In this document: positions 55,295 to 64,000 of the stretch, in pieces
Layout: each line of letters opens with the position of its first letter
How positions within the stretch are numbered: position 1 is the first letter of the stretch
From: Halomonas sp. GD1P12
GTDB lineage: Bacteria > Pseudomonadota > Gammaproteobacteria > Pseudomonadales > Halomonadaceae
DNA: 64,000 nt
Direction of reading: 5' to 3'
Assembly (NCBI RefSeq): GCF_025725645.1
Contig: NZ_CP107007.1
Span: 496,001-560,000, forward strand
The notes under the pieces: model-generated
What the model saw: only the letters and a program-made list of their open reading frames with translations
The model's database searches: none
What the model was told of the DNA's origin: nothing
Made by a program: the position numbers and the translations under genes

Positions 55295-55990
55295 ATGCAG
55301 CACGCGTCTCGAGTCGTTACTTCCAATCAGCCCGGCCCCCACCAGGATCTGGCCCGGCGCGTTCAGCGCGCGCTGGCGCATCCGCTCAAAAAGCCCGTGG
55401 CCGACCACAGCCGCCAGGCGTTCGAGCAGGCCAGCCTCTGGCGTGAACAGACGAGCGCGCCGCTGATTCTCGATGCCGGCTGCGGGGTGGGCCTTTCGAC
55501 AAGGCGGCTGGCCGAGCGGTTCCCGGACCACGCGGTGATCGGGGTGGATCGAAGCGAAAGCCGGCTGGGCCGCGAACACGGCGCGCCGCCGGACAACGCG
55601 CTGCTGGTGCGCGCCGATCTCATCGATTTCTGGCGGCTGGCGCTGGCGGCAGGCTGGGCCCCCGAGCGCCACTATCTGCTGTACCCCAACCCGTACCCCA
55701 AGGCCGCGCACCTGAAGATGCGCTGGCACGGCCACCCGGTGTTTCCCGCCGTGCTGGCGCTGGGTGGGCAACTCGAGGTGCGCTCGAACTGGCAGATCTA
55801 CATCGAGGAGTTCGCCCAGGCGGTGGCGCTTGCCACTCATCGGCAGGCGACAGTCGAATCACTGACGCCAGGCCCTTCGTATCTGACGCCTTTCGAGGCG
55901 AAGTACGCCCAGAGCGGCCAGCCGCTTTGGCGCCTGACCTGTACGCTTCAAAGCCACACCGTGGGCGCTCAAGGGCTCTCGAATTTGTGA
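55295..55990 (+). CDS. TrmB-like SAM-dependent methyltransferase
   Basis: 231 residues from the ATG at 55295 with GAGGGTGG upstream. SAM motif I LILDAGCGVGLSTRRLAE and motif II VIGVDRSESR, then YLLYPNPYPKAAHLKMRWHG where TrmB has PDPWPKKRHHKRR. This is similar to the tRNA m7G46 methyltransferase but the substrate segment is altered, so a paralogue with another target is possible. Divergent from fabY. Confidence 0.78.
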   Translation: MQHASRVVTSNQPGPHQDLARRVQRALAHPLKKPVADHSRQAFEQASLWREQTSAPLILDAGCGVGLSTRRLAERFPDHAVIGVDRSESRLGREHGAPPDNALLVRADLIDFWRLALAAGWAPERHYLLYPNPYPKAAHLKMRWHGHPVFPAVLALGGQLEVRSNWQIYIEEFAQAVALATHRQATVESLTPGPSYLTPFEAKYAQSGQPLWRLTCTLQSHTVGAQGLSNL

Positions 55991-56047
55991 TTCAGGCGTG
56001 ACGCGAAACCTGTTTCCAACATGAACATGCATTCAAGGACGGTAAGA

Positions 56048-57505
56048 GTGAGTCGTTTATCAACGTTTGTTCGGCCGGCGCGGCTGGCAGGGGCGGCCCT
56101 GGCCGCGTTAGTGTTCAGCCAGCCGCTGTGGGCGGATTTCACTCGCCTTGGCCAGCTCGAAAGCAAGGGCTTTTCGATCAGCGCCGAGGCGCGGCTTTTA
56201 GGCCCGGATACCCACCAGGTGCTGGGGCGCATCAACCCGGAGCGCCAGCTGTCGCCCGCTTCGGTCACCAAGGCCTACATGAGCGCGGCGCTTTTGAGCC
56301 GCTTCGGGCCTCAGCACCGCTTTACCACGTCGCTGGTCAGCAGCGCGCCGGTCGAAGCCGGCGTACTGCGCGGCGATCTGGTGTTCGAAGGCGGCGGCGA
56401 CCCGGGACTGACCACCGAGGATCTGTGGCGGCTGGTGCAGCGCCTTCAACTGGCCGGGGTCGAGCAGGTCGACGGGGCGCTGGTGGTCAGCCAGTGGCGC
56501 TTTGGCCCGGTCGAGTGCGTCACGACCGACCGCTGCAACGCCCAGACCCGCGTGACCAACGCCTACAGCGCGCCGCTCACCTCCGCCGGCGTCAACTTCG
56601 GCGCCTGGTGCGTGAACGTGGCGCCGGCGCCTGTCGCCAATGCGCCGGCGCAAGCGTCGCTGTGCGATAGCCCTCAGCCCTTGATCACGATCGACAACCA
56701 GGTACGCACCGTGCCCGCCAACAGCGGCACCGAGCTAAGCGCCGTGCGCATTACCGATGAGCGCGGCGACGTGATGCGCGTGACCGGTCAGATTTCGACC
56801 AACGCCGCCGCTCGGGACGTGTACCGCGGCGTTGGTGACCCGGCGGAGCAGACCGCCCAAACGCTTTTGAGCATGCTGGGCCAGGCGGGTATCCGCGTGC
56901 GCGACCCCTGGCGGGTCACCTCGGCGCGGCCGAGCGGGGCGAGCCGGCTGGCGGCGGTGGACAGTAAGCCCTTGCAGGAGCTTTTGCTGCGCACCATGAA
57001 CTACTCCAACAACTACATGGCCGACGTGCTGGCGCTCGATCTGGTCGAGACGCCCCAGGCCCAGCTCTACCAGGCCGGCCAGGCGCTGGAGGCCTTCGCC
57101 CATTCGATTCCCGGCCACGGCCCGGTCACGCTTGAAAGCGGCAGTGGCCTGACCACGGGCAATCGCACCTCGGCCCAGGGCGTCACCGCGATGCTCGAGG
57201 CGATGTTCAATCAAAGTGCGCTGTTTCCAAGCTTCGTGGCGGCGTTTCAGTCGCCGGCCAACGGCGTGATGCGCTTCATTCGCCGCGGCCCGCCGGGCTT
57301 TCAAAACAACGTGATGCTGAAAACCGGTACGCTCAACGAGCCGTTTGCGGTGCGCGCCGCCGCGGGCTACTTTCGTACGGCCCAGGGGCGCTGGGGGGTG
57401 TTTAGCGTATTGGTGAATGGCACCGGCACCACGCCTTACTTAAGCTGGTCGGAGGTGCTCGACCCGCTGGCACTCGACCTGGACGCCATGATTACGGCCC
57501 ACTAA
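56048..57505 (+). CDS. dacB: D-alanyl-D-alanine carboxypeptidase/endopeptidase (PBP4)
   Basis: 485 residues from the GTG at 56048, which has AAGGA 8 bases upstream and yields a normal signal peptide cleaved near LWA-DF; an ATG at 56021 is less likely. Class C PBP motifs: SxxK in SPASVTKAYM, SxN in NYSNNYMADV, KTG in MLKTGTLNEP. Trims and cleaves peptidoglycan cross-links in the periplasm. Confidence 0.93.
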   Translation: MSRLSTFVRPARLAGAALAALVFSQPLWADFTRLGQLESKGFSISAEARLLGPDTHQVLGRINPERQLSPASVTKAYMSAALLSRFGPQHRFTTSLVSSAPVEAGVLRGDLVFEGGGDPGLTTEDLWRLVQRLQLAGVEQVDGALVVSQWRFGPVECVTTDRCNAQTRVTNAYSAPLTSAGVNFGAWCVNVAPAPVANAPAQASLCDSPQPLITIDNQVRTVPANSGTELSAVRITDERGDVMRVTGQISTNAAARDVYRGVGDPAEQTAQTLLSMLGQAGIRVRDPWRVTSARPSGASRLAAVDSKPLQELLLRTMNYSNNYMADVLALDLVETPQAQLYQAGQALEAFAHSIPGHGPVTLESGSGLTTGNRTSAQGVTAMLEAMFNQSALFPSFVAAFQSPANGVMRFIRRGPPGFQNNVMLKTGTLNEPFAVRAAAGYFRTAQGRWGVFSVLVNGTGTTPYLSWSEVLDPLALDLDAMITAH

Positions 57506-57533
57506 TCCACCTTGATGAGAGCGACATGGCGCG

Positions 57534-57905
57534 ATGAAGCCAAGGCATACCGGAATAACCCACCTGATTCACTCCACGCGCTACTCGTGGAAAGGGCTCA
57601 AGGCGGCCTTTAAAAACGAAGCGGCCTTTCGTCAGGAGCTGGTCATCTGCACCATCATGCTGCCGCTGGCCTGGTGGCTGGCGGACACCGCGATGGCGTG
57701 GCTGATGCTGGTGGGCAGTCTGTTCATGGTGCTGATCGTCGAGCTTTTGAACAGCGCCGTGGAGAACGTGGTGGATCGTATCGGCACCGAGCACCACGAG
57801 CTCTCCGGCCGGGCGAAGGACATCGGCTCGGCGGCGGTGATGCTCTCGCTGATCATGGCGGGCCTGACCTGGGGCGTGCTTGGGTGGGTGAAGCTGGCCG
57901 GGTAG
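57534..57905 (+). CDS. dgkA: Diacylglycerol kinase DgkA
   Basis: 123 residues, three membrane helices, with the active-site helix VELLNSAVENVVDRIGTEHH. Recycles diacylglycerol from lipid and osmoregulated glucan metabolism into phosphatidic acid. 28 bases after dacB, same strand. Confidence 0.95.
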   Translation: MKPRHTGITHLIHSTRYSWKGLKAAFKNEAAFRQELVICTIMLPLAWWLADTAMAWLMLVGSLFMVLIVELLNSAVENVVDRIGTEHHELSGRAKDIGSAAVMLSLIMAGLTWGVLGWVKLAG

Positions 57906-57974
57906 GCGACTACATTTTTAAACAGCACTGATTTAGAGAGCACCGACGGGGTTGGTGCCAGCCAGGAGGTGGCT

Positions 57975-60923
57975 ATGCAGTGGAACGCAGCGGTACTCGC
58001 AGATGCGCCCGAGGCGGTCACGCCGATCGCCGAGCAGGCACTCAACGAGCTTTTCGAGGCGCTCGACAAGGCGGACAACGTCGCCTCGATGACCGATAAG
58101 CCGCTGCCCTCGGCCTTCTTCGAGACGCTCACCGACGCCCGGCGGTTTGAACTCTACCGGGTGCTGACGGTGTCGCACTTCGCCGCGCAGACGCTTGGCC
58201 GCTACCCGGGCTGGCTCGAAACACTGTCAGACAACGGCGAACTCGACGCCACGCCGGACAAGGCGCGCCAGCAGACGTGGCTTTCTGAGGCGCTGTCCGG
58301 CGTTGAGGACGAAGAGGCCATGCATCGGGTCGTGCGCCGCTTTCGCCGTGCGCGCATGCTGGGCATCATCTGGCGCGATCTCAACCGGGGCAACGGTTAC
58401 GCCATGTGGGACACCGCCCAGGCGCTCTCCTGGCTTGCCGAAGTGGCGATCGAAGGAGCGCTTGGCTGGCTCGAAGCCTTCTACGCCCCGCGCTGGGGCA
58501 CCCCGGCGCCGTGTCGCGACGGCCGCCCCCAGCGGCTGGTGGTGCTGGGCATGGGTAAGCTCGGCGCCGGCGAGCTCAACCTCTCCTCCGATATCGACCT
58601 GATCTTCGCCTTCGCCGAGAAGGGCGAGACCAGCGGCGGGCGCAAGCCGCTGGCCCACCAGGAGTACTTCACCAAGCTCGGCCAGCGCCTGATCGCCGCG
58701 CTGGACGCGGTGACCGCTGACGGCTTCGCCTTTCGCGTCGACATGCGCCTGCGCCCGCTCGGCGACGGCGGCCCGCTGGTAGGCAGCTTTTCGATGCTGT
58801 CGAGCTACTACCAGGACCAGGGGCGCGAGTGGGAGCGCTATGCGATGCTCAAGGCGCGCCCGGTCGGCGGCGACATCGAAGGCGGCCAGGCGCTGCTTGA
58901 GAGCCTGCGCCCCTTCGTTTACCGGCGCTATCTCGACTTCGGCGCGATCGAGTCGCTTCGAGAACTCAAGTCGATGATCAACCGCGAGGTGAAGCGCAAG
59001 GGCATGGAGAGCAACATCAAGCTCGGCCCCGGCGGCATTCGCGAGGTCGAGTTCGTCGTCCAGGCATTTCAGCTGATTCGCGGCGGCCGCGACACCGAGC
59101 TGCAGGTCGCCTCGCTCAAACGCGCGCTGGCCGAGCTGCCCAAGCTGGAGCTATTGCCCGTTGAAGTCGTCGACGAGCTTCTGACTGACTACGCCTTTTT
59201 GCGCGACGTCGAGCACGCCATTCAGGCGCTCGACGATCGTCAGACGCAGATGCTGCCAGATGACGACGACGAGCGCGTGCGCGTGGCCTACGCGTTGCAC
59301 ATGAACTGGTCCGAGCTTTTAGCGGCGCTCGACACCGCCCGCGAACGCGTGCGCCGCCATTTCGATGCGGTGATCGCCGACCCGGAGGAGGAAACCGCCG
59401 ACCCGGAAGAGGGCAGTATTGGCCTGGAGCAGTGGCGGCTTTTATGGCGCGACGAGCTGCCCGAGGACGAGGCGACGGCGCAGCTCGATGCCGCAGGCTT
59501 TAATGATCCGGCCGCGGTGTTAAAGCGCTTGAAAAGCTTCTATCACTCCCGCCAGGTACAGAGCATGCAGCGTATCGGCTTCGAGCGCCTGGACGCGCTG
59601 ATGCCGCTGCTGCTCGACGCCGTGGCCGAACACGACACCCCGGATACGGCGCTGGAGCGGGTGCAGCCCTTGATCGAATCGGTGCTGCGCCGCACCGCGT
59701 ACCTGGCGCTTCTGCGCGAAAATCCTCACGCGCTCGAGCATCTGATGCGCCTGTGCGCGCCGAGCCCCTGGATCGCCCAGCATCTGGCCCGCTACCCGAT
59801 TCTGCTCGACGAGCTCTTGACGCCCCAGACGCTCTACACGCCGGCGAATAAAGACGCCCTGGGCGATGAGCTGCGCCAGACGCTCAACCGCCTGCCGGAG
59901 GACGACGAGGAGGCGCAACTCGAGGCGCTCAGAGTATTCAAGCACGCCAAGACCCTGCACGTGGCCGCCTCGGACATCGCCGGCACGCGCCATTTGATGA
60001 AGGTGAGCGACTACCTGACCTACATCGCCGAGGTGATACTCGACGCCGTGCTGGCGATGGCCTGGAAGCACGTGGCGCGCAAGCACGGCGTGCCCGAAGG
60101 CGCCAGCGAGTTCGATCCGGCATTTCTGATCGTCGGCTACGGCAAGCTGGGCGGGATCGAACTCGGCTACGGCTCGGATCTGGATCTGGTGTTTTTGCAC
60201 GACAGCGACGGCAAGGGCACGACCAACGGGCCGCGCCCGCTCGACACGCCGGTGTTCTATACCCGCCTTGGGCAGCGCATCATCCACCTGCTCACCGCCA
60301 CCACGCCCGCCGGCAGCCTGTACGAGGTGGACATGCGCCTGCGCCCATCCGGCAACGCCGGGCTTTTGGTGACCTCGCTCAAGGCCTTCGGCGAGTACCA
60401 GCGCCAGAACGCCTGGACCTGGGAGCACCAGGCGCTGGTGCGCGCCCGTGTGGTGGCGGGCAACGAGACGCTGGCTGAAAAATTTTCTGAGCTTCGCGCT
60501 GAGCTTATGACCACGCCTCGCGAGCTCGACAAATTAAAAGAGGACGTCATCGGCATGCGTCGCAAGATGCGCGATCACCTGGGCACGCCGCCGGGCAAGG
60601 GGCAGGAGAAGACGTTCAATTTGAAGCAGGACGCTGGCGGCATGGTGGATATCGAGTTTCTCTGCCAGTACGGCGTGCTCGCGCTCTCCCACAAGACGCC
60701 GGCGCTTGCCACCTACCCGGACAACATGCGCATTCTGGAGACGCTCGAGGAGCACGACTACCTGGGTGAGGAGGAGGCGCTGGCGCTTCGCGAGGCGTAC
60801 CTGGCCTATCGCAGCCGCACCCACCGCGCGGCGCTGACCGGCGACAAGCCCCTGGGCGATGTCGAAGCGCTGGCGCATCACCGCGACGCGGTTTCCCGCC
60901 TCTGGCAGCGTTTTCTGGGCTGA
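57975..60923 (+). CDS. glnE: Glutamine synthetase adenylyltransferase/deadenylase
   Basis: 982 residues from the ATG at 57975, with AGGAGG five bases upstream (an earlier GTG is too close). Two nucleotidyltransferase halves joined by a regulatory region: VVLGMGKLGAGELNLSSDID (about 190-210) and VGYGKLGGIELGYGSDLDLV (about 715-735), each with its GSxDxD metal motif. Adds or removes AMP on glutamine synthetase in response to PII. Both active sites look intact. Confidence 0.96.
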   Translation: MQWNAAVLADAPEAVTPIAEQALNELFEALDKADNVASMTDKPLPSAFFETLTDARRFELYRVLTVSHFAAQTLGRYPGWLETLSDNGELDATPDKARQQTWLSEALSGVEDEEAMHRVVRRFRRARMLGIIWRDLNRGNGYAMWDTAQALSWLAEVAIEGALGWLEAFYAPRWGTPAPCRDGRPQRLVVLGMGKLGAGELNLSSDIDLIFAFAEKGETSGGRKPLAHQEYFTKLGQRLIAALDAVTADGFAFRVDMRLRPLGDGGPLVGSFSMLSSYYQDQGREWERYAMLKARPVGGDIEGGQALLESLRPFVYRRYLDFGAIESLRELKSMINREVKRKGMESNIKLGPGGIREVEFVVQAFQLIRGGRDTELQVASLKRALAELPKLELLPVEVVDELLTDYAFLRDVEHAIQALDDRQTQMLPDDDDERVRVAYALHMNWSELLAALDTARERVRRHFDAVIADPEEETADPEEGSIGLEQWRLLWRDELPEDEATAQLDAAGFNDPAAVLKRLKSFYHSRQVQSMQRIGFERLDALMPLLLDAVAEHDTPDTALERVQPLIESVLRRTAYLALLRENPHALEHLMRLCAPSPWIAQHLARYPILLDELLTPQTLYTPANKDALGDELRQTLNRLPEDDEEAQLEALRVFKHAKTLHVAASDIAGTRHLMKVSDYLTYIAEVILDAVLAMAWKHVARKHGVPEGASEFDPAFLIVGYGKLGGIELGYGSDLDLVFLHDSDGKGTTNGPRPLDTPVFYTRLGQRIIHLLTATTPAGSLYEVDMRLRPSGNAGLLVTSLKAFGEYQRQNAWTWEHQALVRARVVAGNETLAEKFSELRAELMTTPRELDKLKEDVIGMRRKMRDHLGTPPGKGQEKTFNLKQDAGGMVDIEFLCQYGVLALSHKTPALATYPDNMRILETLEEHDYLGEEEALALREAYLAYRSRTHRAALTGDKPLGDVEALAHHRDAVSRLWQRFLG

Positions 60924-60971
60924 TGCCATGAAAGAGCGTTATAAAAAAGCGTCAAGGCGGCGGGCGCGTCG

Positions 60972-61865
60972 ATGACCGGTCATATCCTCGCAACGCTCTT
61001 ACCGGTATTTCTAATCGCCGCGGCGGGGGCGCTTTACGGGCGCCTGCGCACGACGAACATCGCTACCCTCAATACGCTCAACATGGAGCTGTTCGTACCG
61101 CTTCTGGTGTTCGCCGTGCTGGCGGACCGCCAGGCGCCGCTGGCCGACTATGCTTGGCTCGGCGGGGCGGCGGCGCTGGTAGTGCTCGGCTCTGGGGCGC
61201 TTTTGTGGCCGCTGGCGGGGCGTCTCAAGCTCGACCGCCGAGTGTTTTTGCCGTCGATGATGTTCAACAACTCCGGCAACATGGGCATACCGCTTCTAGT
61301 GTTCGCCTTTGGCGAGGCGGCGCTACCCGCGGCGGTGGTGGTGTTCATCGTCGAAATGCTGCTGCACTTCTCGGTGGGCATTTACATGGTCGACGCCCGC
61401 GCTTCCATTGCGCGGACGCTGCGTATGCCGATCGTCGCGGCGAGTATTGCGGGCCTTGTGGTCAACGGGGCGGGGATCGATCTTCCGGGCTGGCTGCTGG
61501 AAGCGATGCACATGCTGGGGGAGGTGTGTATTCCGCTTATGCTGTTTGCGCTCGGTGTGCGCCTGCTGGAGGTGGATCTTGGCGAGTGGCGCACCGGGCT
61601 TTTAGGGGCGCTGCTCTGCCCGCTTTCGGGGCTTGTGATAGCGCTGCCGCTGATGGCGGTGCTACCGCTTGATTCACTGCAGCTGGCAACGCTTCTGGTC
61701 TTTGCCGCGCTCCCACCGGCGGTGTTGAACTACCTGGTCGCCGAGCAGTACGATGCCGAGCCCCAGCGGGTTGCTTCGCTGGTGCTGATCGGCAACCTGG
61801 GAAGTTTGGTCGTCATGCCGCTGGTGCTGGGTGCGACGTTTGCCTTCGTTCGCGCCCCGATTTAA
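60972..61865 (+). CDS. AEC family transporter
   Basis: 297 residues, about ten membrane helices, auxin-efflux-carrier type: NMELFVPLLVFAVLAD, MMFNNSGNMGIPLLVFAFG, and a second half that repeats the pattern (MLGEVCIPLMLFALGVRL). Substrate is likely a small organic acid. Ends overlapping the minus-strand gene by 4 bases. Confidence 0.88.
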   Translation: MTGHILATLLPVFLIAAAGALYGRLRTTNIATLNTLNMELFVPLLVFAVLADRQAPLADYAWLGGAAALVVLGSGALLWPLAGRLKLDRRVFLPSMMFNNSGNMGIPLLVFAFGEAALPAAVVVFIVEMLLHFSVGIYMVDARASIARTLRMPIVAASIAGLVVNGAGIDLPGWLLEAMHMLGEVCIPLMLFALGVRLLEVDLGEWRTGLLGALLCPLSGLVIALPLMAVLPLDSLQLATLLVFAALPPAVLNYLVAEQYDAEPQRVASLVLIGNLGSLVVMPLVLGATFAFVRAPI

Positions 61866-62212
61866 GACTTCTCTTTCACCTCGAAACTACCTTCGATGGC
61901 GTCGCTTTCGCGTTCATTACCGCCGTGAGTAAAGCCCGAGCCGCCGCCAATGTCCTGAGCGCGGTCTGCCCGCATCTGCTCCATCCGCTTTTTCATTTTA
62001 TGGCGCATGAACGGCATCAGCGCCCAGCCGACCAATAGGAAGAAAAGGCCGAACACCAAACCGACCACCATGAGCGCGCCAAAAGCGAGCCAGATGAGAG
62101 TGAGCTTTAACGCGCCCAGCAAGCCGTTTGAAGGGGTATTGGCTGCGCGGGCTCGCCACTGGTGGGCCGCCTGCCAGGCCGCGTTTTGCGACTCACGTTG
62201 GGTATTGGTCAT
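61862..62212 (-). CDS. Small membrane protein of unknown function
   Basis: 116 residues from the ATG at 62212. A soluble N-terminus (QAAHQWRARAAN), then one long or two close membrane helices (about 33-67), a basic stretch HKMKKRMEQMR and a polar tail. Not a family I recognise. Convergent with the AEC gene. Confidence 0.6.
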   Translation of the reverse strand: MTNTQRESQNAAWQAAHQWRARAANTPSNGLLGALKLTLIWLAFGALMVVGLVFGLFFLLVGWALMPFMRHKMKKRMEQMRADRAQDIGGGSGFTHGGNERESDAIEGSFEVKEKS

Positions 62213-62484
62213 GAAAAGCCTCCAAAAAGTATGGGCACGCATTGGAACGCACCAAAAAGCGAGAGTTCCCCCGTGCGCCATCTTGCCCCAGGGGCGTAGT
62301 CACCGCCACCGCCTACCTGAAAGGGAAAGCGTTGAACTGAGGTGGGGCCAAAACGTGATGCCAGCGCCCTTGGCAACTATGCTGAAGCCCACGGTGTGCG
62401 ACTCGCGCCGTGAGGTTGGATCAATAATACATTCGACATGGGCGGCCGGCAGGGATGGTGAGCTCCAGGGACACAGGGAAACGC

Positions 62485-64000
62485 TATGGTTCGTAAAGAA
62501 GGCAAGCTGGTATTCATCGCCTCTACCGTGATCATCTTTGGGCTGGTGATCGTTGGCGCTTCGTTTCCGGAGCGCTTTGGCAGCGGCGCCGAGGCCGCGC
62601 TAGGGGCAGTGACCGAGTATATGGGGTGGTTCTACCTGCTATCGGTGTTTGGCTTCGTGTTGTTTCTTTTCGGGCTGGCGTTCAGCAAATACGGCAAGGT
62701 GCGGCTGGGCCCTCAGGACTCGAAGCCGGACTACACCTTTTTCTCCTGGATCAGTATGCTGCTCGCTGCCGGCTTTGGCGTGGGGCTGGTGTTCTACGGT
62801 ATGGCCGAGCCGATGAGCCACTATATCGAGCCGCCCTACGGCGATTTTGAGCCGGAAACCGAAGCCGCGGCGCGCTACGCCATCCAGTACAGCTACTTCA
62901 ACTGGGGAATACATCAGTGGGCGGCGTTCTCGGTGGTGGGGCTGATCATCGCCTACTTCCAGTTTCGCAAGGGCCAGGCCGGGCTGGTCTCCTCGGTGCT
63001 CTCGTCAATCGTGGCGAAAAAACCCGCGCTACGCCCCTTCGTTTCCTGGATCGACGTGTTCGCGGTGGTGGCCACGGTGATGGGGGTGGCGACGTCGCTG
63101 GGCCTGGGCGTTTTACAGATGAACGGCGGGCTCAATGCGGTGTTCGGCGTGCCGGAGAGCACGCTTTGGCAGTTCATCATCTTGTCGGTGATGTTCTGCG
63201 CCTACATGCTCTCGACCTGGTCGGGGCTCGACAAGGGCATCAAGCGGCTATCGAATCTCAACCTTGCCATCTGTATCGGGCTAATGCTCTACGTACTGAT
63301 CACCGGCCCAACGCTTGCGATTCTGGAAACCATTACGCTGGGCATCGGCGACTACATCCAGAATTTCATCGGCATGAGCCTGCGTATTTCACCCTATAGC
63401 TCGAACACCTGGGCGAGCGAATGGACGATTTTCTACTGGGCCTGGGTCATCGCCTGGTCGCCCTTCGTGGGGACCTTCGTGGCGCGGGTTTCCCGCGGGC
63501 GCACGATCAAGGAGTACGTATTTGGCGTGCTGATCATGCCGCCGCTGCTGGCATGCCTGTGGATCGGCGTGTTCGGCGGCGCTGCGCTCAACATGGAGCT
63601 CAACGGCGACAACATAGGCCTGGCCGCGGCCACTCAGGAGAACATTACGGTGGCGCTTTTCGAGATGTACGAGCTGATGCCCTTCACCAGCATTCTCTCG
63701 CTGGTGTCGATTCTGCTGATCTTCATCTTTTTGGTGACCTCGGCGGACTCGGCCTCTTATATCGTGGCGCAGATGACCGATAACGGCTCCATCAACCCGC
63801 CGCTTTACAAGCGGGTGACCTGGGGGGTGTTGATTGCGGCGATCTGCCTGACGCTGATCGCGGCAGGCGGCCTGACCGGGCTTCAGTCCGCGGCGGTGCT
63901 GGCAGCGCTGCCCTTTACCTTCATTCTCTATCTGATGGTGTACGTGCTGGTGCGTGAGCTGCAGGCGGATCGCCGCTCGATGCTGACCCAGCTCTACCGT
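62485..64000 (+). CDS. BCCT family betaine/choline/carnitine transporter (cut by window end)
   Basis: At least 505 residues; the reading frame is open to the last base, so the gene continues beyond 64000. Starts MVRKEGKLVFIASTVIIFGL after GGGAAA. BCCT features: GFGVGLVFYGMAEPMSHYIE, NWGIHQWAAFSVVGLIIAYF, and the signature region FYWAWVIAWSPFVGTFVARV then SRGRTIKEYV. Na+ or H+ coupled uptake of betaine-like osmolytes, in keeping with a halophilic lifestyle. The exact substrate cannot be told. Confidence 0.93.

Overview
The window looks like chromosomal DNA of a moderately halophilic gammaproteobacterium close to Halomonas (Halomonadaceae). The reasons are a stand-alone ectoine hydroxylase gene (ectD), a BCCT osmolyte carrier, a FabY-type initiating ketosynthase, a type II homoserine kinase, biosynthetic SpeA, and GC-rich housekeeping genes. 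No rRNA, tRNA, CRISPR array, complete insertion sequence or prophage was seen.

Layout. (1) 1-5.3 kb: five tandem flagellin genes, each with its own terminator; four carry the same leader design. The window opens inside the leader of the first, so the array may extend further left. (2) 5.5-15.4 kb: a lower-GC, tightly packed nine-gene cluster. It holds two glycosyltransferase-like genes followed by a GDP-sugar type legionaminic acid pathway: legB, a broken legC, legG, legI, legH, ptmE, legF. It probably makes and attaches a nonulosonic acid to the flagellins. The aminotransferase legC has lost its middle third in frame, including the expected PLP lysine, and has lost conserved residues elsewhere, so the pathway has a hole at one step. 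(3) 15.7-19.4 kb: a sixth, larger, divergent flagellin and a NIT-domain chemoreceptor with a good sigma-28 promoter, both on the minus strand. (4) 20-24.2 kb: ectD, a 141-bp hairpin MITE-like element, a YciF-family gene, a Crp/Fnr regulator and an FAH-family hydrolase. (5) 24.3-43.2 kb: core metabolism and transport, with speA-thrB, polA, a rearranged Fur-type iron transporter (fbpA, fbpC, fbpB), a TRAP transporter operon preceded by a perfect 16-bp palindrome, tmcA, pepD, dps and glycerate kinase. (6) 43.4-46.2 kb: two lipoproteins, a DUF1007 protein and a NicO-type nickel/cobalt carrier in one run. (7) 46.2-64 kb: small envelope proteins, LysE and MATE exporters, a poreless voltage-sensor-like protein, AtoE, ferredoxin-coaD-fabY, a TrmB-like methyltransferase, dacB, dgkA, glnE, an AEC carrier and a BCCT carrier cut by the window edge.

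How it fits together. Regions 1-3 form a motility and surface-glycan module: multiple flagellins with nearly identical ends and short Ser/Thr-rich variable centres, sugar synthesis and transfer genes, and a chemoreceptor. Its weak point, and the most unusual feature of the window, is the decayed legC inside an otherwise intact and translationally coupled operon. The rest is mostly ordinary core genome with several regulatory details worth checking.
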